NCBI GenBank assembly: GCA_963575745.1
Contig: CAUYUJ010003914.1
Coordinates: forward strand, 382,501 to 446,500
DNA length: 64,000 bases
Direction: 5' to 3'
From: Prorocentrum cordatum
Taxonomy: Eukaryota > Sar > Dinophyceae > Prorocentrales > Prorocentraceae
The translations under genes were made by a program, and so were the position numbers. Shown piece by piece: positions 1 through 11,142 of this stretch (the first letter of the stretch is position 1; each line of letters begins with the position of its first letter). Below the pieces are notes generated by a model. That model was not told the DNA's origin, did not search any database, and worked only from the letters and a program-made list of their open reading frames with translations.

Positions 1-1190
1 GAATTGTGGTCTGTTGTGCAAGAATAGATCGGGGGCCAAACTTGGAAACAAAAAAGGAATTGTGGGATTTCCATGTGTTTCCAGTTCCCTGGCGCTGTTC
101 GGCGCTGTTGTTTGTTTGTGCCTCGCGGGTTTTGTTAGCCGGGCCCCTCAGGCGTGTGGGATCTTCCCGACCCCCTGAGGGTTCTGGAGGCCTCTTGGAG
201 GCCTGGACAGCCGTCGGAAGGGTGTCTCGGGCTGCGCGGGAGCGTGTTGGGCCGTTCTTTACGTTCTGGACTCCTTGGGGTCGTCTTGGGCTGTCCTTGG
301 GCGTCTTGCGGGCCCCCCAGGAAGCCGGAAGGCGCGGTGCCGGCCAGATGTCAGGGGATGTGTGGAATCTCCGAGTATGAATCCACTTTGAAAAAAAAGG
401 AGTTCTTGGAATTTATTTGTTTTCGAAATCCTCGATCTTCGAGGGTTGGAAGCGGGAAAACGTGAGAAGGCGAAACATTAGAAAAACCATGGGAAGTCAA
501 CGATTTTACCCTCTTTGGGTCCTCTCGGGACGGCTATCGCAGCTCTCTTGGGCTGTTCTTGGGGCCTCGTCAGGGTCTTTTTGGGGCCTATCAAGGATCG
601 GGGGTGTGTTGGGGGCCTCTTGGTGGTCCCGGAGGCCTCTCGGAAGTCTCTAGAAGCCTCCTGCTCCCGCTATTGGGCCCATCTTGGGTCTGTTCTGGGG
701 TGGTCTGGGGCTGTCCTGGGCGCCTCTTCGGCCGGCAGTCTTGGAGCATTCTTGGCCCGTCTTGGGGCCGTTCTGAGGGTCTCTTGGGTGGTCTTGGGGC
801 GGTCTTGGGAACCTCTTCGGCGCTCTTGGACCGTTGGAAGCTCGAAAACGCGAGAAGCCAAAAACATTGAAAAAAAACATATGAAAATCTACGATTTGGG
901 CCTCTTCGGGCCGTCCCGGGACGCCTCTCGGACCTCTCTTGGGGTCTCTTGGAGGTTACCTGGGAGCCTCGAGAGCCGTCGTAAGGCTGACTTGGGCTGC
1001 TTGGGAGCATCTTGGACCATCCTTTCGCATTCTGGGGGCTCCGGGGAGTCGTCTTGGGCCCTCCTGGAGCGCTCTGGAGGCTCCCCAGAACGCCCCGGGG
1101 TAGCAGTACTGAGAGCGTTCTCGCAATGTCACAGGGAGGTGTGGCACCCGGGGCCGAGGGGGGGCGGTATTTATTTATTTTGTACATACA
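1..1190. repeat. Degenerate CTTGGG/GAGGCCTC-rich repeat tract
   Basis: The stretch is filled with loosely repeated words such as TCTTGGGGC and GGAGGCCTCTTGG. The same vocabulary recurs, on the other strand, at 9045-9310 and again at 52925-53060. Long open frames here are a by-product of GC-rich repeats; codon content is unconvincing and no domain is recognisable. Confidence 0.6.
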
Positions 1191-1196
1191 TAAAAC

Positions 1197-1204
1197 ACAC
1201 GCAG

Positions 1205-1246
<42 letters not shown>
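1197..1246. repeat. (CA)n microsatellite
   Basis: About 24 CA units, nearly perfect. It produces poly-Thr/His and poly-Cys/Val frames that are not genes. Confidence 0.97.
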
Positions 1247-1248
<2 letters not shown>

Positions 1249-1398
1249 TGCACGCGGCGCGGCAGAGGCGATGAGCTCGCGCGTCCAAGACGTACACACG
1301 CACCATTCCGAATAGTTCTGGGTTGCCCAAGGCCCACACGAGGACCACGCGGAGCACCTCTGAACCCCAGCTGGCCGGCGCCGCCCCGCTGGGAGCCG

Positions 1399-1490
1399 CG
1401 CAGCTCGCGGAAGAAGATGTAGGCGTTCGACTCCACCTGCGTCATCTTCCACGCCTCCTCCGCGGCGAGGCGGCGGGGCTTTCGCGTGCA
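1399..1490 (-). CDS. Possible orphan exon (unrecognised)
   Basis: One minus-strand frame reads like protein, with EEAWKMTQVESNAYIFFREL at its centre and G/C-ending codons, unlike the repeats around it. The VESNAYIFFRE end faintly resembles the AY(I/L)LFY end of ubiquitin-specific peptidases, but the piece is too short to assign. No convincing splice borders were found and no neighbouring exon was recognised. Confidence 0.25.
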
Positions 1491-2209
1491 ACACGTTAGT
1501 TGCAATGCAATGCTGTACAGTCCTCTGCCGCGGAGCGTTTGCAATACAATTGCCCCGAACCTGATTGCACCAACCCCCTTTCAGCTGGACCTCCTTCTGC
1601 GTCAGCCAGAAAGGGCGGTGGGGGGCGGCTGGATGGAGCACTCGCCCAATGCTCCCGGAGAGGACATGCTACACGCTTCGCTCCACCGGCGCGGGCACAC
1701 CGAGAGCGCTTGCCGATGCGGCCCCAGCTGTCCGAGGGCATGGCACGTTCCATCTGGGCGTCGTTCCTCGAGAGCGGCCTCCGGCGCCCGCTCGTGCCCC
1801 CGGGGCCACCAGACACGAATCCAGAACGAAGCGGGATCGGGAGCGGGAAGGGGTCGGGAACTCTGCGGCGGCACGACACGACCGCCGACGAGCTCCAACA
1901 AGGCAACATCCAATCACGGAATCACGCCTGCGCGCGCGCCCGACCACTGCCGCCACCGTCCGCAAACTCCTCGGCGAGCCGTGCGCCTCAAAGCCCCGCG
2001 GCCGGCCCCCTCACACCTAAATGTCGACATCCGAGTCCTACCCCCGCCAACCGTCGACTTTCCAGAATCGATTGGCGGCGGAGCTAGGGTTCCCACGTAC
2101 TGGACGACTTCCGAACCCTACCCCTGCCGCCCATCGAGTCGCCCGAATCGTTAATCGGCGAGCTCATACCCTCGACGCCATGATATTGATTCACTAACGC
2201 CGCTCCCCA
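1491..2209. other. Intergenic, nothing recognised
   Basis: GC-rich sequence with several overlapping open frames of poor composition (Arg/Pro/Ser-rich on both strands). No motif, RNA or transposon signature was seen. Confidence 0.5.
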
Positions 2210-2425
2210 GAAATCTCGGGACCGGCTTTTCATCCTGAGTCGTTTTCCCCTGCTGAAAGTTTTCAATAATTTTGGCGCAGATAACTGATGGCACTCCAAA
2301 CGTTCTCTTACACAATAGTCCGGGTCCAGATTTTCGAAAATCCTACACAAGAAAAGCTCACACAAAACGCGAAGGACCCAGTGCATATTCTTGAATTTCT
2401 TGAGCGACATCTTTGAATTCATGAA
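2210..2425 (-). repeat. Diverged dispersed repeat, copy 1 (other copy 58015-58215)
   Basis: The two segments align by eye along about 200 bp. Minus-strand translations share a pattern: RIFENLDPDYCVRERLE here against RILIDLDLDHCLRQREE at 58 kb, then a similar hydrophobic stretch. The second copy needs a frame change to keep the match. This could be a decayed gene fragment that was duplicated, or a non-coding repeat. The protein-like similarity makes an old coding origin possible but not shown. Confidence 0.45.
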
Positions 2426-2826
2426 CGTGCTACTTGTACTTCAGATGTCCGCCGGGCAAGCAGCAGAAGACCGTCCGTCGTGACTTTGACATGCATCGAT
2501 GGGGTCCGCGAACCGTGCGCCTCAAAGCCCCGCGGCCAGCCGCCCCCCCCCCACAGGTGAGACCCTGTGTTTGCTTGATTACCAGAAGGCTTTTTGTCAT
2601 GGATGCGTTTCCTAGCGATTGGAACGCGATTGATCATCAGTTCACTCGCCATACATGTTCATCGTCTTCTTTCTTTCCCAATGGTCTCTCATCGTGTTCC
2701 TCCCTCCTCGGACCTCAGCGGGGCACTTCCCTCAGCGGTAATGTATCCTTGCATGGGGCCCATGAAGAGGGAGCTTGAAGGGAGGGTTCATTCCAACATC
2801 GTTGATGGTTATTGGGTTTACGCTGG

Positions 2827-2920
2827 TCCTCCTCCCCCTCCTCCTCCTCCTCCCCCTCCTCCCCCTCCTCCTCCCCCCCCTCCTCCTCCTCCACCTCCTC
2901 CTCCTCCTCCTCCTCCTGCG
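2827..2920. repeat. (CCT)n microsatellite
   Basis: Nearly uninterrupted CCT/CCC runs that give poly-Pro, poly-Ser and poly-Glu frames. Confidence 0.95.
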
Positions 2921-3007
2921 CCCTTCCCTCCCGGAGCGGGCGGTGCACCCCCGTGGCCTGGCGAGCGAGAGAAGTTGGCGGCGCGCCAAAAAAGGTGCGA
3001 CGCAAGA

Positions 3008-3205
3008 CTCGTGCTCATGTCCACTGCAGCTTGGCGTTTCGGGCCCCCTTCCCCGGAAACCCGAGGCGCACTGGATATGGACAACAACACGGGCCCCCTA
3101 GAGGCTCGGCTTTCACACACATATCCAGCACGCCTCGGCCTTGTGGCGCCCCTTCTAAGAAAATACAAGATGCAATGGATATGGATGAAAATATTGCCCG
3201 CAAAG
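3008..3205 (+). repeat. Dispersed ~200-bp repeat, copy 1 (inverted copy 11468-11672)
   Basis: Shared blocks include GCGCACTGGATATGGACA, CTAGAGG and TTGCCCGCA. They occur in reverse order and orientation at 11.47-11.67 kb, so the two copies are inverted relative to each other. Internal copies of CCATATCCAGTGCG and its complement alternate, so the element is itself a chain of short inverted repeats. Confidence 0.75.
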
Positions 3206-4890
3206 GGGGGGAGGGGGGGGCACCTTGTCGAGCCATACACAAAACTCCCGGCGGACGGTTTTCCGCCAGAGTGTCCGCCTCTGGGGGCCCTCACTGGGCC
3301 TCGGGGCCGTCCACAAAACGACTCGGGATGAAACGCCGGTCTTGGGGAATAGGTCGAGACCTCTTGGGACCAGCGTTCTGAACAAAAATCTTACAGTAGG
3401 AGCTCGACCACCAGGCACCTCCCCAAGAAACCAACCCCTGAGATCCCAGGATGTTCCTTCATGTTTGGTATTGGGACGTCACGTTTTCTCGGGAGCGGCC
3501 AAGAGGGGGGGGTCCACGAGGGGGGGGGGGTGCAAATCATGACCGGCGGCATGGGCGCGGCTCAGCGGGGGGGCCACGGACGTAATGAAATAAGAAGAGG
3601 CGCCATGAAATCTGGGGAAATACCATGGCCCACACCATGATATCCCCCCCCCCTAGTCATCACCCCCGAGTCCATGTCGGACTCGTCGGGTCCGTGCCGA
3701 GTCCGTGTCGGATCCGCGTCGAGTCCGCGCCAAATCCGCGTCGAGTCCGCATCGGGCACAAGGAAAGACACCGATTTTGGGGGACATGCGAGGTTACCCG
3801 AAGATGCAACGTAACATGTTCGTTCGCAGCGTCGAGTCTGTGGGGGCTCGACCCATTCCCCAGGACCTGTCTGCGAACGTTATCTGATTTTCTGCGGTTC
3901 GACATCAAGCGGAAGGGGGGGGGGAGGGGGGGGCTCACTCCAGACCTCCGCTTAATGCGACTGTTTGCAGGAGTGGGTCCCATGAGGGAGACTCCATCTG
4001 CTTGAAACAGGCGCCAAAAACACCCAACATCTACTCCATGGGTGGGGGGAGGGGAGGGCTGCGAGGGCCCGCGCCGATCGGCAAAACAACGAATGAGAAA
4101 ACAACGACTTCTTCATCCCGAGCGGTTGTTGGACGGTCGTCCCGAGGCCTGGCGAAGGGTCCCCAGAGGCAGGAAATATCTCCAAAACTTGCCGCCGCGA
4201 TCTTCTCAGCACGCGATGGGGTCTGGGAAGCAAAGGGGCCTCCCCCCCCTGCCCTCCGAAGGCGATGCCCCTCGCGCCGACGCCCAACTCACTTCGGCGC
4301 GCCCGCCGAGCACGGGGGCAAAGCCGCTTGGGGAGCAGGCGGCCTTCCGAGGGAGCCCCCCCACCCCACCCCTGCCACTGCGCGGGCGCGCGGGCACCTG
4401 CTCTTTGAAGGACACGGGCCCCATCTGAGGAGCCGCCCTCCCTTGGAACCGGCTGGGGTCGGGGATCGACTGACCCAGGTCAGTGCAAAGCCCGGGCCAG
4501 CTGGGCCTTGCAGAATCCTGCAAGATCCGGCAGGTTCCTGCGCCCTAAGCTGGGTCAGTGCACCCCTGGCCATGCAGGCTCCTGCAAGATCTGGCGCTCT
4601 AGCTGACACCCGTTTCCACTGACCCCGTCTCGTGAGCCCCGATGGGGGTCTGAGGTGGCCCGGCACCGGTTCCGCCCAGCAGGAGAGGGGGAAGAGCTTC
4701 TGGCTCCGAGGAAGTTGTTTGATTTCTGCGGCCTCTGCGGGCCCTTGTCGGGCCCCAGGATAATCATACGTTGACCTGGTTTCTCTTTGACCGATTGTGA
4801 GCGGATTTGGCTTCAACCCCCCTCCCGACCGATTTCCTGGGGTCCCAAACAGATCAGACCTCTCGGCATCCAAACCCTGCCCCCTTCGAG
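3206..4890. other. Intergenic; degenerate 11-12-bp repeat at 3665-3755
   Basis: No gene seen. 3665-3755 is a run of GTCGGATCCGC/GTCGAGTCCGC-type words; related runs occur at 52810-52930 and 57560-57660. The rest is G/C-homopolymer-rich spacer. Confidence 0.5.
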
Positions 4891-5051
4891 TAGGGGATCG
4901 ACTACAGAGTTGATTTATCCCACACACACATTGACCTTCTCGTCGAGTTATACGTGAAATTTTCGTAGATCTACGAAAATTCTACGAACTTATCATGGAT
5001 TCGGCGAACAAGCGAGTTCTGGGGTAAATCAAACCTGTAGTCGATCCCCTA
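4891..5051. mobile_element. MITE-like element, family 2, copy a
   Basis: Begins TAGGGGATCGACTACAG and ends with its reverse complement (CTGTAGTCGATCCCCTA). The terminal inverted repeats are about 25 bp, with TA at both outer edges, as expected of a Tc1/mariner-type non-autonomous element. The interior carries a second palindrome around TCGTAGATCTACGA. A diverged copy lies at 30844-31007. No coding capacity. Confidence 0.8.
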
Positions 5052-5159
5052 CTTGGCCCCTGCAGATGCCGCGCCCCCAGACCCAGATGAGCTCCAGGAT
5101 GCCCCTCTCTGCAGGCCCTTTCCGCGGTCCGCCCGGGTTCCATTCTGCGAGCTGCACCC

Positions 5160-5330
5160 AGCCGTTCGGGGATGGACAGACCCCCCTTTAGTAAAACGTG
5201 GTTTAGTGAAAACGACCTGAGGTCCAAACCTGGCGGGCGCGAGCCTGGAAAATAACGGCCACGGCGCTCTCTCGAGAACCGAAAGCGGACAATTCACTAA
5301 TCGACGTGTCACTGTTGGGGGTTCTGTCCA
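5160..5330 (+). repeat. Dispersed repeat, copy 1 (other copy near 58680-58845)
   Basis: Shared text includes CCTTTAGT, TTAGTGAAAACG, ACGGCCACGGCGC, CTCTCGAGAACCGAAA/CTCTCGCGAACCGAAA and a TCGRCGTG block in the same order at 58.7 kb. A weaker relative with GGTTTAGTGAT words lies at 13005-13125. No coding potential seen. Confidence 0.7.
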
Positions 5331-5458
5331 CCCCCGAGCCGTGGTGACGGGAGGAGCCTGGGCCCAGGCGTGCGCGCTGCAGCATCAGCACTTCGTGGAT
5401 GCTTCACTCGCTCGGGTCTCCCCCCCACTTCTAGGACGAAGCCAGGACGAGGACAACT

Positions 5459-5600
5459 TCGGGTGAGGGTAAATCGAGCATCTCCGAAATCCGGCGGCTC
5501 GGGAGGACGTCTCGGGCGGTGCGGCCTTCCCTGAACGCTCCGGGAGCGTTCCGGAACGATCTGGAACGGATGGAACCTCGTCCTGGCCCCGTCCGACCTT
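5459..5600 (+). repeat. Dispersed repeat rich in GGAGCG/CGTTCCGGA, copy 1
   Basis: Same order of words (a GGATAACTCGAAATCTC-like block, GGCGGGT, GGGCGSYGC, then GCTCCRGAGCG and GGAACGMTCTGGA) occurs at 23285-23440 and 26195-26320. The three copies are diverged. Imperfect palindromes around CTCTGGAGCG and CGTTCCGGAACG suggest a foldback. Confidence 0.55.
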
Positions 5601-6214
5601 CCTCTCCTCAACGTCATCCTCGCCAATCGGGGCAGATTGGGGACAGCATCGGACCAGGAAGCCAGATCGAGGTCAAAATTCCGTCGCCTGTTAAAATCGG
5701 AGCTAAATCAAATCGGCGATCGCCGCGTCGGCTCGGAAATCGGAAGCCGGAGCTCCCTTGGGGACGCCCTTCAGGACCCCCCCACCCCCTGGGGACCTCT
5801 CTTTCGGGGCCCCTTGCGGGCACGCCCGTCTGGGCTTCCCCGCCCCAGCACCCAGGACGTCGAGATTTTTTTGTCGCAACGTCGAGCTCCGACAGGTCTG
5901 GACCCTTTCCCTGGGACCGGTTTTCCATCCAGAGTCGCTCTTTGACGGTCCCGAGGCCTGCACTGGGGCCCCCAGAGGCCGAAAGAATAGCGAAAAACCT
6001 ACTGCCGCGATTTTTTTCCCTGCGCGAGGGGGCCTGTGGATGCCCCACCTCTTCGGGACCTCTCGGTGGCCCCCGGTTCCGCTTCGGGCGCAGCATGGTG
6101 CAGGCGACGGTCGGCCGGGAGGGCAGCGCGGTGCGGTGGCGGGCGGCGCGGTGCTGTGACGGCCTGGACGGACGCCTTACAGGCTCGGTGGGGCCTCGTT
6201 CGGACCCCCCTTCG

Positions 6215-6400
6215 GGACCTTTTCTTCCTCCTCCTCCTCCTCCTCCTCCTCCACTTCCCCTCCTCCTCCCTCGTCCTCGTCGTCCTCCTCCTCCTCCTCT
6301 TCCTCCTTCTTCTCTTCTTCCACCACCACCTCCTCCTCCTTCTCCTCAGTCTCCTCATCCTCCACCTTCTCCTCATCCTTCTCCTTCTGATCCTTCTCAT
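6215..6400. repeat. (TCC)n-rich microsatellite
   Basis: Interrupted TCC/CTC repeat that runs into the TCA tract. Confidence 0.9.
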
Positions 6401-6411
6401 TGCGATCACGA

Positions 6412-6443
6412 ATGTCATCATCATCATCGTCATCAGCATCATC

Positions 6444-6474
<31 letters not shown>

Positions 6475-6514
6475 GCAGCAGCAGCAGCATCACCATCACC
6501 ATTATCACCATCAC

Positions 6515-6575
<61 letters not shown>

Positions 6576-7073
6576 TCCATCATCATCTCCATCATCAGCA
6601 CCATCATCATCATCATCATCATCATCATCATTATCATCATCCTCATCGGCAGCATCATCAACATCCTTACCCTCATCCTCATAAGCATCAGCATCATCAT
6701 CAACACCAACATCAACATCACCCTCATCATCCTCATCATCCTCATCATCATCATCATCATCCTCATCATCCTCATCATCCTCATCATCATCATCATCAGT
6801 ATCAGCATCAGCATTATCAGCATCATCGGCATCATTATTATCATCAGCATCATCAGCAGCATCATCATCAGCATCAACAGCAGCATCAGCAGCATCACCT
6901 TCAGTAGCGAAATCATCAGCATCAGCATCAGCATCAGCATCAGCATCAGCATCAGCATCATCAGCATCATCATCATCATCACCATCACCACCATCATCAT
7001 CATGATACTCATTATCGTCAGCACCATCAGCATCACCAGCAACATCATCATCATCATCATCAGCATCCCCATT

Positions 7074-7110
<37 letters not shown>

Positions 7111-7239
7111 ACAAAATCATCATCCTCTGCATCCACATCCTCATATTTAGCATCACAATCATCACCATCATCAACAACAACCGTATCAGCATCACCCTCA
7201 TCATCGTCATCACCATTATCATGTTGGGATCATCGTCAC

Positions 7240-7271
<32 letters not shown>

Positions 7272-7445
7272 ACAGCAACATCATCATAATCATCCTCATC
7301 ATCATCAAAATCGTCGTCATCCGCGTCGTCGTCCTCATCGACAACATCATCACACTAAACATCATCAGAATCATCAGCATCATCATCAGCAGCATCATCA
7401 GCATCGTCGTCGACATCGTCATCGTCGTCATCGTCATCATATCAG
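6412..7445. repeat. ~1-kb (TCA)n/(CAT)n tract
   Basis: Over 1 kb of TCA/CAT/ATC units with CAG and CTC interruptions. All six frames stay open for long stretches and give poly-His, poly-Ser, poly-Ile, poly-Met or poly-Asp. None has normal composition, so they are not annotated as genes. Confidence 0.95.
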
Positions 7446-7519
7446 TTGCAGAAATCAAGGGCTTGAGAGAACAAGCGCGAATACCCTGGAGCACGAAAAC
7501 CTTAACTACGTTAACATCA

Positions 7520-7775
7520 TGCTTGCCCCGTCGTCATCGTCATCATCATCAACAGCACCGTCGTCATCATCATCATCAGCACCATCATCACCGTCATCAT
7601 TATCACTATCATCAGCAGCATCGGATTCATCATCATCGTCACCAGCATCATTATCATCAGCATCCTCATCACCGTCATCATTCCCATCGTCATCATCATC
7701 ATCATCGTCGTCGTCGTCGTCATCATCATCAACATCATCATCACCGTCAGCATCATCATCGTCATGATCATCATA
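7520..7775. repeat. Second (TCA)n tract
   Basis: Continuation of the TCA/CGT-rich repeat after a 75-bp unique spacer (7446-7519). Confidence 0.93.
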
Positions 7776-8238
7776 GTCGCCGGCGTCGTCATCCAGCCTC
7801 CCCTCCCTTCTGTTTCTTAGGTCCTGGCGGCGATGTGGACATCAACACCGATGAGCAGTCGGAGCCACCATAGCGCATCAGCTCCCAACAGAACGAGAAT
7901 TCCCAACCTGGTGTCCCTCCTCCTCATTCGTCGCCATCGCCATCATCAGCAGCAGCATGGTTGTCATCACCTTCATCATTAGTCCCACCAGCCTTTTAGG
8001 GCGTGAGTGGTTTCCTCCTCCAACCCCCCTTCTTCCTCTTCGGGGAGGGGCTTATCGCTGTTCCCTATTAATATACACCCCCTCCCCCAGGCGACAGGAG
8101 ACCAACCAGGAACCACGCGGACTCCCCCCCAATACAAAACGCACTCTGCCTCCACATTTGGAGCATGCGCGGCCAACACGATGCGATCCCCCCCTCCCCC
8201 CACCATCCCTTTCAAAAAATACACTTTTGGGTCTTGAA
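7776..8238. other. Intergenic with a block shared with 11380-11460
   Basis: Around 7995-8050 the words TTAGGGCGTGAGTGG, GGTTTCCTC, CCCCCCTTCTTCC and CGGGGAGGGG match, in order, the segment at about 11390-11460 that follows an inverted repeat. No gene seen. Confidence 0.5.
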
Positions 8239-8560
8239 TCATGTTGGTGAGGCCCGGCAGCACTCTGTTTTGTTTGACAAGGACGGCGGGGGTGTCAGCA
8301 TATTGCCTGTTGCGCGCAGGGCTACCATCCCTGACAAACAAAAAAACAATACAAAATGCTCCTCGCGGCAAAATCTGGATCATGCGCGGCCACCACGCGA
8401 TTATTGTTTAGTAGCTTTTGACAGGGACGGCGGGGGTGGTGGCGTATGGCCTGCTGTGCGCAGGCCCACCAGGCACAATGATGGGCATTGGTTTTCGACA
8501 AGCATGGTGGGGGCCGACATGTTTCCCGATGTGTGCTGTCACGTGCGCAGGCGCACCTGA
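8239..8560 (+). repeat. Three imperfect ~125-bp repeats with EF-loop-like peptide
   Basis: Units near 8239, 8373 and 8488 each contain a word like GTTTTGACARGGACGGCGGG followed about 35 nt later by TGYGCGCAGG. Plus-strand translations give VLFDKDGGGVSI, VAFDRDGGGGGV and VFDKHGGG, which recall the start of an EF-hand loop (DKDGDG). The third unit has lost an Asp, and flanking helices are not convincing. It may be a decayed multi-EF-hand exon array or chance. Confidence 0.3.
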
Positions 8561-8735
8561 CACCCTCCGCACGTGCCCCGAACGTGGCGCACCTGGCGCG
8601 GCTGGAGTATGCGGCTCACCTGGCGCACGCGAAGCACGTGACGAATCTGGCGCACCAGACGTGCCTGTCACGCTCGGGCCCCAGGGGTGCCTGGCGCGCA
8701 TGGCGCGCCAGGCACGCGTGGCGTACCTCGCCCCA
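8561..8735. repeat. Short-period CTGGCGCA/GCGCGCC repeat
   Basis: Words such as ACCTGGCGCA, CTGGCGCGCATGG and GCGCACCAGACG recur every 12-24 bp. No coding pattern. Confidence 0.5.
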
Positions 8736-9044
8736 GCGTCGCGCACATGGGGCCGGTTTTGGTTCCCAGTAACTGTCCATCCAAAGACGACGGCTGAACA
8801 TGCTCAGGCTCGGGTGTTACTGTTTGTGTTGGGAGGGCGGGAGGGAGTAAACTAGACGGCTTGCGGGCGTGTGGGTAGATTGACCCCTCCCCCGACCCCC
8901 TCCCCCTGGACCTGGACGGGGCGCCCCGCAGGGTGTCAGAGCGTCCGAAAAGGCCTCGGCGACACGGCCAACATCATTTGTTGTAATAATGTGTTGGGCC
9001 AATGTTGGTCCTTAGGGGAGGACACTACTTGGCACCCCCCCCTC

Positions 9045-9310
9045 CCTTGATCGAACTCCTCCAAGATGGCCCCAAGATAGCCCCCGAGGCTCCCAAGACA
9101 CCCCCAGGAAAGCCCCAAGAGGCGCCCAGGAGGCCCCCCAAGATCCACCAAGAGGACTCCAAGAGTCCCCTAAGAGGCCCCAAGATAATCCCCGAGGCAC
9201 CCACGATGATTCAAGAGGCCCCCAGGACCGCCAAGAGGCCCCAAAGACGCGCCAACAGGCCTACCAGAACTCTCAGGAGGCATTCGAAGAGATTCCGAGA
9301 AATATCCAAG
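9045..9310 (-). repeat. GGGGCCTCTTGG-type repeat (related to 52925-53060 and 1-1190)
   Basis: The minus strand carries repeated GCCTCTTGGGG units and a tail (GGGGCCATCTTGG, GATCRA, then a G run) that matches 52980-53090 in order. The open frame on the minus strand is repeat-driven. Confidence 0.65.
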
Positions 9311-9504
9311 AGGCATCTGGCCGTTCTGTCCGCCCTCCTGTTCTTCTTCCTCGTCCGCCAAGTCCTCATCCTTCCTCCTCTCTTCTCCCTCCTCCCTCCT
9401 CCCCATCCCACTACTCTTCCTCATCCTCCTCCTCCTCATCCTCTGGATCCTCCACCATCTTCCCCCTCTTGTGGTGCGACGGCTACCTAGCCTTTAGTCA
9501 ACTG

Positions 9505-9585
9505 CGTTCGTCTCCACATGCCTGATGAGGGCAACTCGCCTGGGCACCGTTTCTGGATGGGCTGGTGGGGGCTACGCGAAGCATC
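9505..9585 (+). repeat. Duplicated ~75-bp segment (second copy 11065-11142)
   Basis: Both copies share CACATSCCTGATSAGGGCA, CTCGCCTGGGCAYCGTTTC, TGGATGGGCTGG and TACGCGAAGCRT. The 11-kb copy can be read as GTSPGHRFWMGWRDYAKRLE ending at a stop; this copy breaks that reading. One could be a small exon and the other its decayed duplicate, but this is not established. Confidence 0.6.
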
Positions 9586-9599
9586 TAGAAGATCCCCAG

Positions 9600-9743
9600 T
9601 AGCATCATCAGCAGAGTCATCCGAATCAGCATCAGCATCATCAGCATCATCAGCATCAGCCTCAGCCTCATCATCAGCATCAGCATCAGCATCATCACCA
9701 ACATCATCACCACCATCTCAGCATCAGCATCGCCATCGTCATG

Positions 9744-9806
<63 letters not shown>

Positions 9807-10190
9807 AGCAGCGTCATCATCATCATCACCATCCTATTCGTCGTCATAAGGATCGTCCACATCAAAACCAGCATCATCATCAGCATCACCATCATCAGCA
9901 GCATCAGCACCACCATCAGCACCAGCAGCATCGTCATCGTCATCAACACCATCATCACCATCAGCATCATCACCATCATAATCAGCAGCATCAACATCAT
10001 CACCATGATCATCAACATGAGCATCAGCGTCATCAGCATCCTCACCATCATCAGCATTAGCATCATCAGCATCAGCATCAGCATCAGCATCAGCATCCTC
10101 ATCAGCATCATCATCAGAATCATCATCCTTCTCCTCCTCCTCGTCCCCGTCCCCGTCCTCGTCCTCGTTGTCGTCGTCGTCGTCAGCTGC
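9600..10190. repeat. (TCA)n/(CAT)n/(CAG)n tract
   Basis: Dense ATCAGC/ATCATC repeats. On the minus strand it gives a long Asp/Ala-rich frame that reads on from the exon at 10230-10442. Confidence 0.93.
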
Positions 10191-10229
10191 GAGGTTCAAA
10201 CCCCGATCACCATGACGACAAAACTTCAC

Positions 10230-10442
10230 CTGCAACTCCGAACTAGTGCACATGGAGTCAAAACGCTCTGACCGAATCCACAAAATAAGGTGAAGCAAAT
10301 CCAGCCGCGAAGTGGCATGGATAGTCCGAAGCCCTGCGTGTCTGGGGTCCTTCAGGAAGACGTTCCCTGCCCTGTTCAACGTCTCGCGCCTCTTGCTGAC
10401 AGCCCGGATGGCCATCTCTAGAGTGGACACGTCCAGCATGCA
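10230..10442 (-). CDS. Orphan exon of an unrecognised protein
   Basis: A 213-nt minus-strand segment encodes 71 residues of normal composition, including TLEMAIRAVSKRRETL, NVFLKDPRHAGLRTIHA and LDLLHLILWIRSERFDSM, which could form amphipathic helices. It starts right after a pyrimidine-rich TTCTTCGCGCAG acceptor and ends at CAG followed by GTGAAG, a canonical GT donor, in phase 0. The function is unknown. If the donor is not used, the frame runs on for about 130 more codons into an Asp-rich tail encoded by the TCA repeat. No partner exon was recognised within 2 kb on either side. Confidence 0.5.
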
Positions 10443-10559
10443 CTGCGCGAAGAACGATGGCAATGAAAAACACTGAAATGAGATGGATGAAAAGGAGCCG
10501 CAGCACGATGAGGGAGATGCCGAGGAGAAGAAACATAAGGGGAGGGAAGCGAAGATGAG

Positions 10560-11030
10560 GGTTGGGAGGAGGAGGAGGAGGAGGAGGAGGGCGATGATGC
10601 GGGTGGCGAGAACAAGGAGAAGGAAAGGGGCGTTTTGTTCATCAGCATGGGGGGCTGTGATGTTAAGGACGATCGCTGCATGCCAACACACACATCGGCG
10701 TCCAAGGTAGTATACAGCAGAACATCTGGAACCCAGAGCGACCCCGAGAGGTATCCAAGAGGCCGTTTGTCTTACTGCTCGCCCTCCTCCTCCTCGTCCT
10801 CGTCCTCATCCTCCTCCTTGTCCTCCTCCTCCGCCTCCTCCTCATCATCATCATCAGCATCATCATTACCCGCCTATTCTTCCTCCTCATCCTCCTCCTC
10901 TTCCTCCTCCTCCTTCTCCCTCCACCTCCCTCCTTCTTCCCTTCCCCCTCCGTTCCGTCCTTCCCCTCCTCCTCCTCCTCCTCCTCCGATTACTCCTCCA
11001 TCCTCCTCCTCCCTCTCCTCTTGGGCTATG
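10560..11030. repeat. GAGGAG then TCC/CTC-rich tracts
   Basis: Interrupted GGA repeat (10565-10625) and a longer TCC/CTC repeat (10780-11030) with unique sequence between. No gene seen. Confidence 0.85.
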
Positions 11031-11064
11031 GCGGCTTCCCCAGTCCTTTACTCCACTGCCTGCT

Positions 11065-11142
11065 TCTTCACATCCCTGATCAGGGCACCTCGCCTGGGCA
11101 TCGTTTCTGGATGGGCTGGCGGGATTACGCGAAGCGTTTAGA
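11065..11142 (+). repeat. Duplicated ~75-bp segment, copy 2
   Basis: See the copy at 9505-9585. In this copy the open reading ends RDYAKRLEL-stop near 11142. Confidence 0.6.

Noticed and set aside
591-1544. 317-residue minus-strand frame through the CA repeat
   Set aside because: Only a 30-residue segment (1399-1490) looks like protein; the rest is CA-repeat and GC-rich shadow.
5999-7289. Very long open frames of poly-His, poly-Ile, poly-Met, poly-Asp or poly-Ser over 6-7.5 kb
   Set aside because: All frames of a TCA/CAT repeat stay open; composition is that of the repeat and no non-repeat domain is attached.
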